64,000 bases of DNA from Paracentrotus lividus. Its lineage: Eukaryota > Echinodermata > Echinoidea > Camarodonta > Echinidae. A model generated the notes under the pieces. The model had not been told where the DNA came from. It searched no databases and saw only the letters and a program-made list of their open reading frames with translations. The position numbers were made by a program, and so were the translations under genes. How positions within the stretch are numbered: the first letter of the stretch is position 1; every line of letters begins with the position of its first letter. This document shows, in pieces, positions 48,698 to 60,413 of the stretch. The stretch covers positions 18,547,876-18,611,875 of the forward strand of contig CALNVZ010002100.1 of the NCBI GenBank assembly GCA_940671915.1, given 5' to 3'.

Positions 48698-48977
48698 CAC
48701 TGTAAGAAACATGTTTAAAATGTTTTAAACAACTAAAAGTGTTGTTTAAGCCGGTCAATCTAACAACGTTGTTTTAAATTTTAAACAACGTTGGTGAAAT
48801 TTTAAAAGTTTTTAAAGAGCCACCTTTGAAAATCGGGCTACAAGTTAAACTTTTAACGTCGGTTGTTTTAAAATTATAACAACGTTGTTTAAAATTTAAA
48901 ACAACGTTGTTATAGAGTGACCGGCTTAAACGACACTTTTCGTTGTTTAAAATGTTTTAAACAGCGCTTTTACAGTG
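48698..48977. mobile_element. MITE with CACTGTAA ends and AACGTTGTT palindromes
   Basis: The element is about 280 bp with ends CACTGTAAGAAAC and (reverse) CACTGTAAAAGCGC. Long inverted arms share TGTTTAAAATGTTTTAAAC-like sequence and contain several AACAACGTTGTT palindromes. A TA flank is clear only on the left. Confidence 0.75.
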
Positions 48978-50035
48978 CACGCCCACAACCCCGACGATAT
49001 GAAAACTGCCAACGCCAAGTAAGTTTTGGGCTTGGTAGTGAAACTGTATTATGATTGATCTCTTATAATTATTGCTACCATAATGATTAATCTTCGACCG
49101 ATAACATTACATCTTTCTTAATGCCGTTCGAGTTTCACACTAAACGTTACAATGTAATGTGGAATATTTTTGCGTATAGGCCTATGAAGATATATTGGGG
49201 TGGACAACCCCAATATACACACTTTGCCCGACCCTCAAATGTAGAATTTAAAGGAAATAAAACCCAAGAAGAGAAAAAAAAATCCTAAGAGGAGCTTGGA
49301 GGGAGGCTGAAATCGGACAAATTACTTCACTATGGCTTTAAGATCCACATAAGATTGATTCCTTCATTAATAATCGACTTGTATATAGGCATAACGATAT
49401 ACTTCTAGTATTTCATTGTTCTTTGGTTCTTAGGGTGTTTTGGTGATATTTCTCTCAGTGTTCTGCTCGACTCGGCGACCTCATGGGTAAAAGAAATCAT
49501 ACTTTTGAATAAGAAATGTATTCAGGAACGACATATTTATTAAATATATGCGGCGAATGAAGAGGGTTGTCATAAAAGTAACTTATTTCATAAATGAAGT
49601 TCTTGACCCGCTCCCCTCCCCTCCCCTCAAAAAGAAACAAAAAATGAAATTGTTAAGATTTCGAGCTATTTAAAAAAATTTTTTTTGACAGGCTAATATG
49701 ATTCACATTGTTGGATAAGGAATTCCCACTGAGAGTACATGAAAACATTTCCCATAGTTTGTACCTTCAAAATTTACTTTACCATAAAATGGCAAATAAA
49801 TTAATGCCAATATAAGTGACGAACGAAACCTGTGTATAGTTCTGCAAAATTTAAAGTATACAAACATTACACCGAATATCACTCATATATGCATGATTAT
49901 TATTTATGAGCTTCATAAATAATAATTATCCGTCATTCTTATCATAGAACACAGGCATAACGACTATATCAGATTAATAATTTGAACAATGACGCCGATT
50001 CATACAACACAGAGTAAAATGTTACTGGTACGTAC

Positions 50036-50062
50036 CTTTTTCGAGCTTGATGCAGTAGCCAT
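50036..50062 (-). CDS. TES: candidate testin first exon a: very short N-terminus
   Basis: There are nine codons, MATASSSKK, from an ATG in good context (gaaacaATGG) to a strong AAG|GTACGT donor, ending in phase 0. Joined to 5681 it gives [13 protein letters not shown], close in length and charge to the short lead before GLGHE in vertebrate testin, so this is the most conventional start. The roughly 155 bases upstream contain no ATG on this strand, and a TATAAAT motif lies about 160 bases before the start, both consistent with a real 5' leader. The coding part is short, so the case rests on start context, donor and phase. Confidence 0.6.
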
Positions 50063-50260
50063 TGTTTCTACTTGGTTGATAATAAACACGTTATGATTAT
50101 GATGTAAACAATGTCGATTGTCTTGCCAAAGAGTGATGAACAAGGACTACAGATTTTTACCCAGATCAGGAGCGTCCTATAACTTTAGACCGACTATCAC
50201 AAAGTTGTGTGTCACTGTGATTTATACCGGACAATGGACAGCGAGTACAGTGTGACAATA
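50063..50260 (-). promoter_or_regulatory. candidate promoter and leader for testin exon a
   Basis: On the minus strand a TATAAAT box (plus-strand 50220-50226) stands about 158 bases before the ATG of exon a. The leader between them has no AUG. A poly-G tract begins just upstream at about 50274. The call is inferred from position and motif only. Confidence 0.35.
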
Positions 50261-50343
50261 ATGCTTCAAAATGCGGGGGGGGGGGGTTGGGGTAAAATAT
50301 ATGCTTCAAAACATCGCAAGGGATATCCTGGAATCATGTTGTG

Positions 50344-50505
50344 AGGATGCAGCAGATCCATGGAAGAAAAAAAAAAAAAAAAAAGGGAAGAAAAGGGGGT
50401 GGGCGCAGCGCAAATGGTTGATTTTAACTTGTATATCAATGGGTGCGTTTAAAAAAATAGGGGGCGTCTTCTGGTGACCCTGTCTGGATCTGCTGCGCAT
50501 GCTGG
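50344..50505. repeat. possible small MITE with GCAGCAGATCCA ends
   Basis: ATGCAGCAGATCCA on the left and TGGATCTGCTGCGCAT on the right are inverted, enclosing an A tract and a G-rich segment. Confidence 0.45.
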
Positions 50506-50584
50506 GGGTGTTCTCGAAAAATCTGTCTCCTCGACTATAAATTGGACAATAGGAATAAGGGAGAGACGGGCTTGCGGGGAATAA

Positions 50585-50616
<32 letters not shown>

Positions 50617-51068
50617 GGTACCACTTAGGCCTACCCAAAATTGTCAAGCATTATTTTTGACGCCCTCAGATTTGCTGAATCGTGGGTAAAATGTAACAGG
50701 ACGTATCATTTCTCATATGATCAATTTTCATTACAAAGAGGTACAGAAAAATGACGGAGCCAACTGTCTAAATTTGTTTGTCTTGTCTTTTCGCAGCGTT
50801 TGGCATATCTTTGTGAACCTAGATGCCTCCAAACGGGATGGTAGGGGTTTTACAAGGACGTTTTGTTATTAAGTGCAAATTTGTATGAACTGCATATTAT
50901 CATTATAGAGTGTATATTTTTCATGCTAATTTATGTGGAAGTGTAACTATAGCATATAGGGACTATAAATAATATATTGGGCTTGAGTCAAGTATAACTA
51001 AGAGAAACTTAGAAGGATGTGTGGGGTTCAATGTATGGTGGAAGAAGAGAAGAGAGGAGAGGTGAGAA

Positions 51069-51212
51069 GGAGAGAGAGAGAGAGAGAGAGAGAGGTGTGT
51101 GTGTGTGTGTGGGTGTGGTGTGTGTGTGTGTATGTTGTGTGTGTGTGTGTGTGGAGGTGTGTGAGAAAGAGAGGGGAGAGAAGAGAGAGAGGAGAGAGAG
51201 AGAGAGATACAG
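51069..51212. repeat. (GA)n(GT)n simple repeat
   Basis: Alternating GA and GT runs produce the low-complexity open frames on both strands. Confidence 0.97.
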
Positions 51213-51359
51213 TAGAGAGAGAAGGATGGTAGAGTGGTAATGGTGAATAACATAGACAATTATTGATAGCTTCATACAAAAAAATAAAAATGATAATTAA
51301 AAAAAAACAAATGATATAAAACGTCATCGTCTGCTCGATATTATATGCATATATTGTTT

Positions 51360-51500
51360 ATTTTCATTTATTTATTTATTTGTTTAGCAGATTTTTCTGC
51401 ATTAATTGACGAATCAGAAACAAATATATATCAAATACACAACATAATCGATACAATACAAAAAAAATGTGACAATTAAATTGCAATTAAAGACAATATA
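51360..51500 (-). repeat. possible LINE 3' end with (AAAT)n tail
   Basis: On the minus strand, AT-rich UTR-like sequence ends in AAACAAATAAATAAATAAATG, a form common at LINE 3' ends. No reverse transcriptase motif is attached. Confidence 0.25.
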
Positions 51501-52199
51501 GTTGAAAACATTGAGAGGTTATAAGGTAAATAGGTTGACATAATATTATGTATGTTTCATGAAACCATGCATTATACCATAATATATCGGAAATAGACCT
51601 ATAAAAGGTTAACATGCTTAGCATAATAAGACCACCCTTTGATTTCCTCTTCCAGAAGATCGGAAAAGAGACAAATCCACGCATGATATTCTTCTCCTGT
51701 TTTTAAATCCAGTGGTAAAAAAAGAATCAAGCTTATTATTTTTTTGTCACATGATGAGGTTTAAAGGTAGACATATGGTTTACAAAAATAAATAAATAAA
51801 TAAAAAATAAAAATAAAATAAAAAAAAGATTATTTGAAAACGTAGGCATTCAAATATTTGTCATATCAACTGAGTAAACTATTTGGACGTAGATCAATGA
51901 TAAAGTTTTTCTTTAATATCATGAGATGTATTTTATCGATAATGACTGAAGTTCTAAAACATTTTTTTTTTTTTGGGGGGGGGTGCATATTCCCCTCACG
52001 TGAGTAGAACCTATAAAAGCCACACCAACCCGACGTGCAGAGATTTTTGTTGTTGACATTCATTTGAAAAGGTCGACTGCATTTCCTACAAAGACCTTGA
52101 TTGAATACATAGGATCGATACACCACACACATGCCACGCCCACGCCAGGCCCCTCTCTTTCAGCCACGTCGTGGTATTCCGTTTCAAACCTTTTGATCA

Positions 52200-55100
52200 T
52201 GTTGATTGTACGTTATTTATAGAATATTGATGGCCTTGAGGTTGATACGAGGAATATTGGACGAGCTTTACACAAATATTGGACGAGTCAAAGACGAGTC
52301 CAATATTTTGAATAGCGAGTTCATATATCCTTGTATTAGACCGAAATAGGACATCTAATATTATCATTATTATCTATACAGAGGATTTAGGAATAGCCCC
52401 CCCCCCATTTTTTTATAAGTTACGATTCTACATTTACAATTCAGAAAAAAAAAAAAAAAAAAAAAATTGGCCCCCCTCCAAAAAAAATCCGCGCCCCAAA
52501 AACTGCCCCCAATTTTTGTTGTTGTATTATTAATATTGGGCAGCGAGGCCACAATATTGGGCGAGTTCAACGAACTTTGTATAGTAGGTCAAGTTTATGA
52601 AGTGCATCAACAAAATAACACTTGTATTTGGCCTCTAAACCCTCTGTATGGATAATAATATATCATATTCATTATCATATTGAAGTATTATTATGTCCTC
52701 ATATTGACCAATGTTGGCTTATTTCTAAACCGAGTTGCCGTCGCACTCCCGCAACGTTGTGCGCCAGTCTTGAACTTTTTGAAATCGATGTAGCGCCAGC
52801 TATGGGCAAAAGTAACTTGCAGCTTTTCATCGGCTGCCAAGCTCACTTTTTCCCTTTTTTTTTTCTTCTTCTTTTATATAACCTTCTCTGTGTGTGTGTC
52901 TCGATCCCTGTTTCCCCCTTTCTCTTTCTTTATTTCTCTCTCCTTTTCCGATCTACTTTTCTCCATTTCCCTCTAGTTCTGTCACCCCTTTCCCTTCACG
53001 AGGGACATGGCCTGTCCCTCCCCAGGATATGGGCATACTTATATAAAATCATTTATTTAGAAGAAAATAATTAGGACACTGTACATAGTTTAAAAACCAG
53101 AACAAATTGTGTAAAGCAACACTTTTAATGCCCTCTATGGGAAAACTTGTAATAGGCATTTTAATTGATATTTCACAAAATTGTTTTATATTATGATTCC
53201 AATCATGTAACCAAGAGGTAAAACAATCCAAGTTCAGGTCAAACTGTATTCCTTCAATGTTTTCAAGTACGTATCTTTATGATGTAGAATTAAACGTTAT
53301 TTAAAAATAGAGCTGCCGTAGGCCACAGCCTTTAGAGGGAAACGTAACGGCCCTATGTGTTCCTCCGAGTCCCGACCCTCTCTCTATGAAGTAGGGATTT
53401 TAGCAATTATTAGAAAATATTCAAGAGTTGAGCATTCATTCCCAATACTCAACCCCGGACCCCACTCCGCCCCCACTGCGCCCCTCCCATTCAAACACAC
53501 CGATAACAAAAGTAAAATACCCAAAGTTACAAGATATATATCCAAAGTAACATAATTTATATTAGTGATGGATTTTTTGTCAATGTTTACAGTTGGGAAT
53601 TAATACTACGGCTAAACTTTCAGAATCTCAGGCCGATTTCTTCCCCCACCCGAAAAAACAGAGAATAAAAGAAACAAAAACCCGAATTGAGTTAGACTGG
53701 AGAGGTTATAGGGAGATAACTCTGGTTGTATTGATTTAAGAACAGTAACCGGTTACGTATATTAAGGCCTATAACCTATTTTTTTAAAAATTAAGATTTA
53801 TGGTTTGCCGGTTTTCTGTCATCATCCCTTAATTTATTAAACTTTAATATGTATAATAAAAAATTTAATAAAAAATATCTTCTCACTCTCTATAAACATG
53901 TATATTTTTGCATTGCCTTTTTTTTTCTCCTTTTTTCTTTTTTTTTATGACGCCCCTTTTGTCTTGTCTCTCTCTCTCTCTCATTCGTCTGTTTTTTTTT
54001 TTTTTTTTTTTTTTTTGTTTGTTTTTTTTTTTTTTTTTCGTTGCTGTGATTAATTTGTTTATTGCATTTCTAATAAGACACCATAGTCTACAGCGATGGA
54101 TCGATTCGGCGAAATTCCGGTCCTATTTCATCGCAAATGGCAAGATTACATCAAAGCGGGTTATTCGTGACTTCTTGAAGTGACGTCTGGCGACTCCTTT
54201 TTTTGTTACGTTGCATTTGTTGAGCAAGGTTGATAATTCTAAAATAACAACGACGGCGAGAAAACATTCGCTTACGACGAGTACATAAGAAATAGAGGGA
54301 GAAGCGTCTTTCACGCGTTCATGCAGTAGTACGATGAAGTGTGTGGGGGTCGGCTGCGGCGTTGTCCAAACCGTTCAAAAACACGCGAGAACGGGTCTTA
54401 CACCGTTTCTGGGCAGGGAGGCTCTCCGTTTTGATGGCCTTCGGCAATAATTCGGGCTTTATCCTCATATAAATAGATAGCCTGAATTAATTCTAGTTTT
54501 ACATGTCTCTGATGTACGAATTTATATATCATTTTTCTCTTGTTCTTTCTTTTTTCTTTTCTTTTTTTATTGTCTCTAGATAAAAAAAAATACATGAATT
54601 TAGATTTTTTGCATGTACATGCACACATTTAAATGTAGACAGTTGTTGGAGATTGCTGATTATGCATGAAATCAATTCATTGGGGCAATTTGATTCCGGA
54701 TCACAAACGGAGGTTGAAATCATTTGCACGCTCCCAATTAGAGATTAGGGGCATTGGGAACTGTTGTCAAATCGTTGAGCTTATTTACTGTTTTTAATTT
54801 GTAGTAAACTGGTGATAAATATACCCATATTCTAAATTGTATTTACGGCAGTTCCTGAATTTCAAACGCTAATGTTGAATGATGTGTACAGTATATGTTC
54901 TCACAGTACAGCACACAGAATTTCTCAGAGGCTGACTGGGCATTATTTGATGGCAATATGGTCCATCTCGATATTTGCAATTTGATATGCAAGTGGAACA
55001 AAAAACAATTAAAATTAAGGTTTTCACAATTAATTAGGTAGCAAAAAACCATATGAAACCACACAAATATGCCAATGCATGTTGAAAATAATGATAGGTG

Positions 55101-55220
55101 ATACTGATTCGTGAATTTCAATGGCTTTGCAATTCAGCGATCTGTAGTAATCAATTTTCTTCGAATAATTCCAACAGCAAAGGGCAAATCACAACATTAA
55201 TAGATTTTAACAATATAAAG
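52200..55220. other. no gene recognised
   Basis: Simple repeats (poly-A at 52446, T-rich tracts at 53919-54038) and a mildly CpG-rich patch at 54.1-54.4 kb. Open frames of up to 150 codons are low-complexity. Confidence 0.5.
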
Positions 55221-55259
55221 CAATTCATAGGCTATTTATATAATTAGTAACAGTCATTG

Positions 55260-55400
55260 TATTTTTGTACAACCTTAATGTTAAATGGTTGGTCTCAAAG
55301 CCTCGCATTGTGGTATGGTAACTGTAAGTATGATATTGCACAACGTATTCAATATGTATGTAATGCTGTTCAATGTATTGAATCTGACAATTTGCTGCAC
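55260..55400 (+). pseudogene. possible LINE reverse transcriptase C-terminal relic
   Basis: One frame gives a WSQSLALWYGNC...RIQYVCNAV-like stretch. It resembles the SLWYG...IQ-NAA-R motif after the reverse transcriptase in CR1/L2-type LINEs. It is short and surrounded by stops, so this is tentative. Confidence 0.3.
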
Positions 55401-55499
55401 TTTGAACTAGCACAAGCTGTGATTTGAGCAAAACAGGGTATACATGGTAGGGTGTAATGAGAGTGCCGGAGACCTGTGCGAAGAAAGCACATGTACCTC

Positions 55500-58400
55500 T
55501 GGTAGAAAGTTTTTCGGACAATTGGAGCAATTAAATTATGGTAACTCTTTGTTAGCATCTGTTATTGTCATGGCACGGACATTTTTTCAAATTTCAATTG
55601 CCAGCTGGTAAAACTATTAGTAGAAATATTTGAACTTTTTATACAGTAAAGATCCAAGATGGATATGCAAATGGGGTGCGAAAATTCGTGGTGCAATAAA
55701 TTATTGTGCTAAAAATCAGTATCCTTTAGATGTTGAATGTCAAGTAAGGACAGATGCTGCCCTCATAAAAACAAATAGAGACATTTAAGTCTCTGTACAG
55801 TAAAATGGAATATGGATCCGACAAGTCTCCTTAAGTCACATGCGTGTACATTCTGCTAAGCCGATTTCTTGGGGCATACCCATGATTCGAATTGCACAAG
55901 GGTCAGTACTGCCTTTGCCCACACCCCCCCGGTGCTGTAATTTTAGATTTTTTTTTTGTATGAAATATCCGGGTCAGTTGCTGTTTCAAATAAGTAAATC
56001 TCTTGATCTTCTCTCACTTAGCACCTTGCTCGTCTACGGTGTTAAGACTTGTACAGAGTTACCCATAAGGTTGCATGATGTTCAACAGCAAAATGTTTTG
56101 ATTGCGCTAATTGATTTGTAATGCATGAGTCCAAAATGATATTTATAATCTACTATGTTCTGATGGTTCATTGAACAGAACCTTTATAGTGAGAGAAGTT
56201 TATGGCTACAAGGATTCCTGATTTCATAATCAGGTTTGATAGGTTTATACTTGTGCAGTAAGCAACTGCTGGATTACCTGTAGCTCACACAAGTCTACAT
56301 TTACATTGTACCATGCGTTTGTAGGAAGCCTTAACATCGTATTCCGGTCATTAAACATGCTGAATTGTTTGAAACACTCATCATTAGGTCACATCATGTA
56401 TCAATAGAGTTCTAAGGCTGCCACCCTTAGACTGAGCAGACTTCCTTGCTAGGACGGTATTGGCTTAGCAAATGTCATTTGACAGGTTGGTACGTAACAT
56501 GTAAGAGTGTGGAACATTTGGCATACATGTTACAGTATCATCCTATAACATCATACAAGGCAGGTGAGATCAGGGAGAAAATCATAAAAAGAGAGGAAAA
56601 TTGCTGAGCGAGTGATGGGGAGCATAGCAGCCAAACTCACTTGGGGGTGGGTTTTTGCAATGTTAATATTGAAAAAGTCACGATTCTGTTAGCTGCTGAC
56701 TTTTTCAGTCCTGTCTTTGGGTAGTGTGGGTAAGTCTTTCAGTGGCACTCGGAATTGCCATGCACAGTCGCTCCCGCGATGCCGCAATAAATAATAATTA
56801 ATAATAAACAATTTTTTGTCTTCAGAATTTTCATAATCAGGCGGATCCACCAGAGATAAAAATTATGCCTTGAACATGTATCCATTGTACATTGTAAAAC
56901 TGTACAATACTCTTTATACAGGCAAATTTATTTCATGAAGACCGGAATTTAGCAGGTTGTGCAACAAAATTGACATACAGTATGGCATGTGTCTTGTCGA
57001 TGATATAAAAACTGCGTAACAAGTGTACGAGTATGATTTGAGATTGGTTTTTCTGGCACTTTACAGCTGAATTTATATCAAAGCAGCAGGTTTAAGGGCT
57101 GCGATCGGTGTTTTGGTGAAGTGGGGGGATAGCCAATCGGGGGGAGCGCTGAACATGCTTAAATGACAAATGATGGTTAGTACACTTTGTGGCATTTTGT
57201 ACCAATTTTTCTACAATTTTTGCTGAAAACAGGGGGGCTGAAGCCTCTATTTCATCATAAACTGGGAGAGCCTCAGGTGAACTAATTTTAACATTTTGTG
57301 TATTGTTTTGCCACCAACGTTCCTTTGATGATATGAAATTAAATACTGAGCGGTTTGTGTAGTTTAAGTTCTTTGAAATTTTGAGAGTATCAATTAATAA
57401 ATGTACATAAAGAACGTTAGAGCCTGCTGACATACTGCTACTGTGATAATTCCGATTATTCACATTACGATATTTTGGAGGGTTGGAAAATTTTTTTTGA
57501 TGCAATTTTTGAGATCTTATCTATATATTAATAAGAGTATATAGTGAGGGACTGGACCTATTCAATGTTCACCTTTGGCTTAACTATCCAGTCCTAAGAT
57601 ATTCCAAAAATCACATTAAAAGAGGAACAATAGTCCCTAGACCTGGAATGGCCAATGTTTGTTAAATAGTCATTGTTATATTGAAACTTCTTGCATTATA
57701 TCATGCAAATCATATCAATGTCAGGTATGGGAACGAATGACTTTACATGTACAATTAATTATTTTTCTTAGTATGGCATCGCCAGTACGTTTTTAAGTAT
57801 GGGCGCGTCGTTTGTGACACGACTCGAATTTTATATCTAATCCTGCACATCTTCATAAAAAAGTGGCTGTTAACTTTTTCAAATTATATTAACCCTACAA
57901 AAGTCAGATATCATTTCTGGAGTTGAATGTCTGAGGAGTTTAAAAATGCACTTTAAAATTAACAGTCGGCTGGCGCGTTGGAAAGGTTAGTGAATTTTAA
58001 AACTGCGAAGATAATTCATGAAAAATTATGCCTTGGCCAAAATTGCCACCAATAAAAATACTGCTACCTTCAACATTCATTTACTGCAGATTTGACGCTG
58101 TACTTTTAGAGCTTTCCCAAACATCCTATGAACTTTCAATACCTTGGAGATTTACGCATTTGCTCTCAGGGCTGGAAAGAGTTTCCGAAAATATTCAATA
58201 AAATAAAGATGTACTTGTTGTCCTGGTCTAAGTACCGACTTCGCTGTTAAGATACTAGACATGTAATTGAAGGATCCTTAAATGTAAGGCAGGATATACC
58301 AGTAGCAAAGTAGTACTGACATACAAAGAGGTCCTTTGTCTGTCTGAAACATTATTACATAATGTGTATAAGAACTTCTAGCTTAAAGAAATTGTTATTA

Positions 58401-58580
58401 TACTATGGTACAGTACAATGTACTAGTTACTATCACTGTAAATACAAGAGCTAAATTAAGTATTTCGCCAGTGATTTAAGGTGTAGCCATTCTAATCGAT
58501 ATATATGTTACATGAGGCTCTTCTATGGAACTTTGATTTACTCATGCACACCACATGCATGAGCTTAAATCTTCATCGCG
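55500..58580. other. no gene recognised
   Basis: AT-rich sequence. A 137-codon open frame on the minus strand (57505-57092) has no motif I recognise and no flanking signals. Confidence 0.5.
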
Positions 58581-58589
58581 GCGACTCCT

Positions 58590-59283
58590 CCTCACCCCCG
58601 TTCATTCGTGCTCTCATCTCCACGCACGTCACGCCCGCGCGCTTGCAGCCTCTGTTCGCACGTCTGGCGCAGTCTTCCCAGCCTCGCCTAGCATTCGCCT
58701 CCGCCTGTTCAGGCGCCGCCTCAGGCAGCGATCCTTCCCGAGTGCCTCACTGCTCTGACCGCCTCTGTCCACGCGGTCGTCTCCCATGCTGGCCCGACAT
58801 TCAGCCCCGCCCTCGCTCTACGTACAAACGCGTGAACGTAGAGAGGAGAAACCGGCTCTGACAGGTGGAAGAACTCCATAACCTAACATAGCTCAGAGCA
58901 CTGACTCCGCCTCGCCAAAAATGAAAAAACCCAAAAACAGCCAGTACAGACCAGAATTCTCCACGCACCAGCCCCATCCCCAGCCCCCATCGGCCAGCAA
59001 CACCCACCACACAGTTTCCACCCAACCACTAACAAGCTCAGACACCATCATCACACGACAACCAGCTCACCAGCAATCAGTAACAGCCCTCCACAGTCCC
59101 ATCCCATCACCACACACCCCTCTCATCTCACAGATCAGACCTCCCATTCCACACAAACTCTTTCATCACACACACAGTCACAACCAGTCCATTTCAAGTC
59201 CACCCCCCCATAGTACAACCACCTCCACCTCTTCACTACAGGAACCCAGCCCCAACACCAGTCCCAATCTTAACAATAAATGA
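58590..59283 (+). other. C-rich island with a Pro/Ser/Thr/His-rich open frame
   Basis: The plus strand is strongly C-rich here, unlike its surroundings. It includes a 120-codon frame from 58921 to 59283 (start MKKPKNSQYRPEFST) that is rich in Pro, Ser, Thr and His and ends in a clean stop. Upstream lies a CpG-rich leader-like segment. It may be the 5' end of a retrotransposon or an exon of an unknown gene. No known domain is visible. Confidence 0.3.
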
Positions 59284-59868
59284 ACGAGAACATAAATATC
59301 TTTAAACGTGATGAATGCATGCAAATATTTGCCTACTATGAATAGCTGTGATTAATTCCAAATTCAGCCTTATACAACATACATGTACCATGCATTGAGT
59401 TTTGTCTAAACAACACCACTTTTGCAAGCCAGTATGTCCAAATTACAACTTTTTAGGCCTGCCGAACTAAAAAAACGCCCATGACCACATTTACCCTTTT
59501 TGTTAATTAAAATTCCTCACTAAATATAAACTATCAAAATCCAAGGCTACATGATTATTTCAGCAGGGGTTTAATGAATGTCAATCCAAGACTATCACAA
59601 TCTCCTGCTGCCTTGATTAACTCATACAGCACCATTGCAAATTTGCTGCACCGGCTCCTCCTTCCACCCCTGCACTCTCGTTAATTACAGTTAATTAACA
59701 GGACAATGATGAAATTTTAAAACATTTTTGAAAAAACATGCCATTTTGTGCCATACTGAGAGCTTTAAATTAAGACAATTCAGCTTCATAGCTCTGCCTA
59801 AAATTTTAAGTACAATCAATAACAAAATCAATCCTGAGGAGCAGATGTCACAACCTCCACCTTTTTAA

Positions 59869-60409
59869 AGGGGAAAGTTCACCTGAGAATTGTATTGATC
59901 TTAAAACCAAAATGCAGAAAAATAAAAAAGAAACAATATGAGGAGCAAGCAGTTTTGGGGAAATCGACCAAATATGATTGAAGTTATGAACACTTCAAAA
60001 GTTTTGGTTCTGTGGACGGTCACATGCCGAGCAGATCTCCCTAAGTGTGTTATGCTAGTGTCAATTCCATAAATTCATTTTTTATTTCAAAGAAAATAAT
60101 TATGTCACACTGTAGCGCGTCTACAATCTATACCATTCAAACATATGTTCATATACGATGACTCCATATCAAAGTGTGACCCATTCTTTATCAAGAACCA
60201 TGACAAAAGACAGTATTTATGGAATTCCTAACATACACAAACCAATGGAGAGCTGCCTCGACGTTGACGTCACAGAATCAAAACCCTTAATACATATTCA
60301 TAACTTCGCTATTTTATTGTCGATTTTCTTTAAAACTTTTCACTAATATTTTTCTATATATTTCTTCATTTTTTAAGACCAATAAAATTCCAGCAGTGAA
60401 ACTTCCCCT
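59869..60409. mobile_element. MITE in a TTAA site, copy 2
   Basis: The 541-bp element has ends AGGGGAAAGTTCACC and a reverse of the AAGGGGAAGTTTCAC type, flanked by TTAA (59865-59868 and 60410-60413). It is homologous and parallel to 5900-6410. Confidence 0.85.
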
Positions 60410-60413
60410 TTAA

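Larger units (their letters stand above)
4199..50062 (-). other. TES: testin (TES) locus, 5' part, with alternative first exons
   Basis: This is the span from the most upstream proposed start exon to the last testin exon in the window. Reading on the minus strand, four phase-0 ATG exons (50062-50036, 39337-39230, 20115-20020, 18528-18433) precede two core exons (5681-5596, 4487-4199). The core joins in frame through a split Arg codon and gives the testin Cys-rich N-terminus and the start of its PET domain. Testin is known as a PET plus three-LIM protein of focal adhesions and actin stress fibres. The LIM exons are not in the window. The core exons are secure; the links from each first exon are inferred from strand, phase, start context and donor quality. 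Confidence 0.8.

Noticed and set aside
52622-53074. 150-codon plus-strand open frame
   Set aside because: Much of it is a T/C-rich low-complexity tract giving Phe/Leu/Ser. No splice or domain evidence.
54123-54314. Minus-strand frame in a CpG-rich patch as another testin first exon
   Set aside because: The frame does not begin with ATG, and the nearest donor-like GTAAGC gives the wrong phase.
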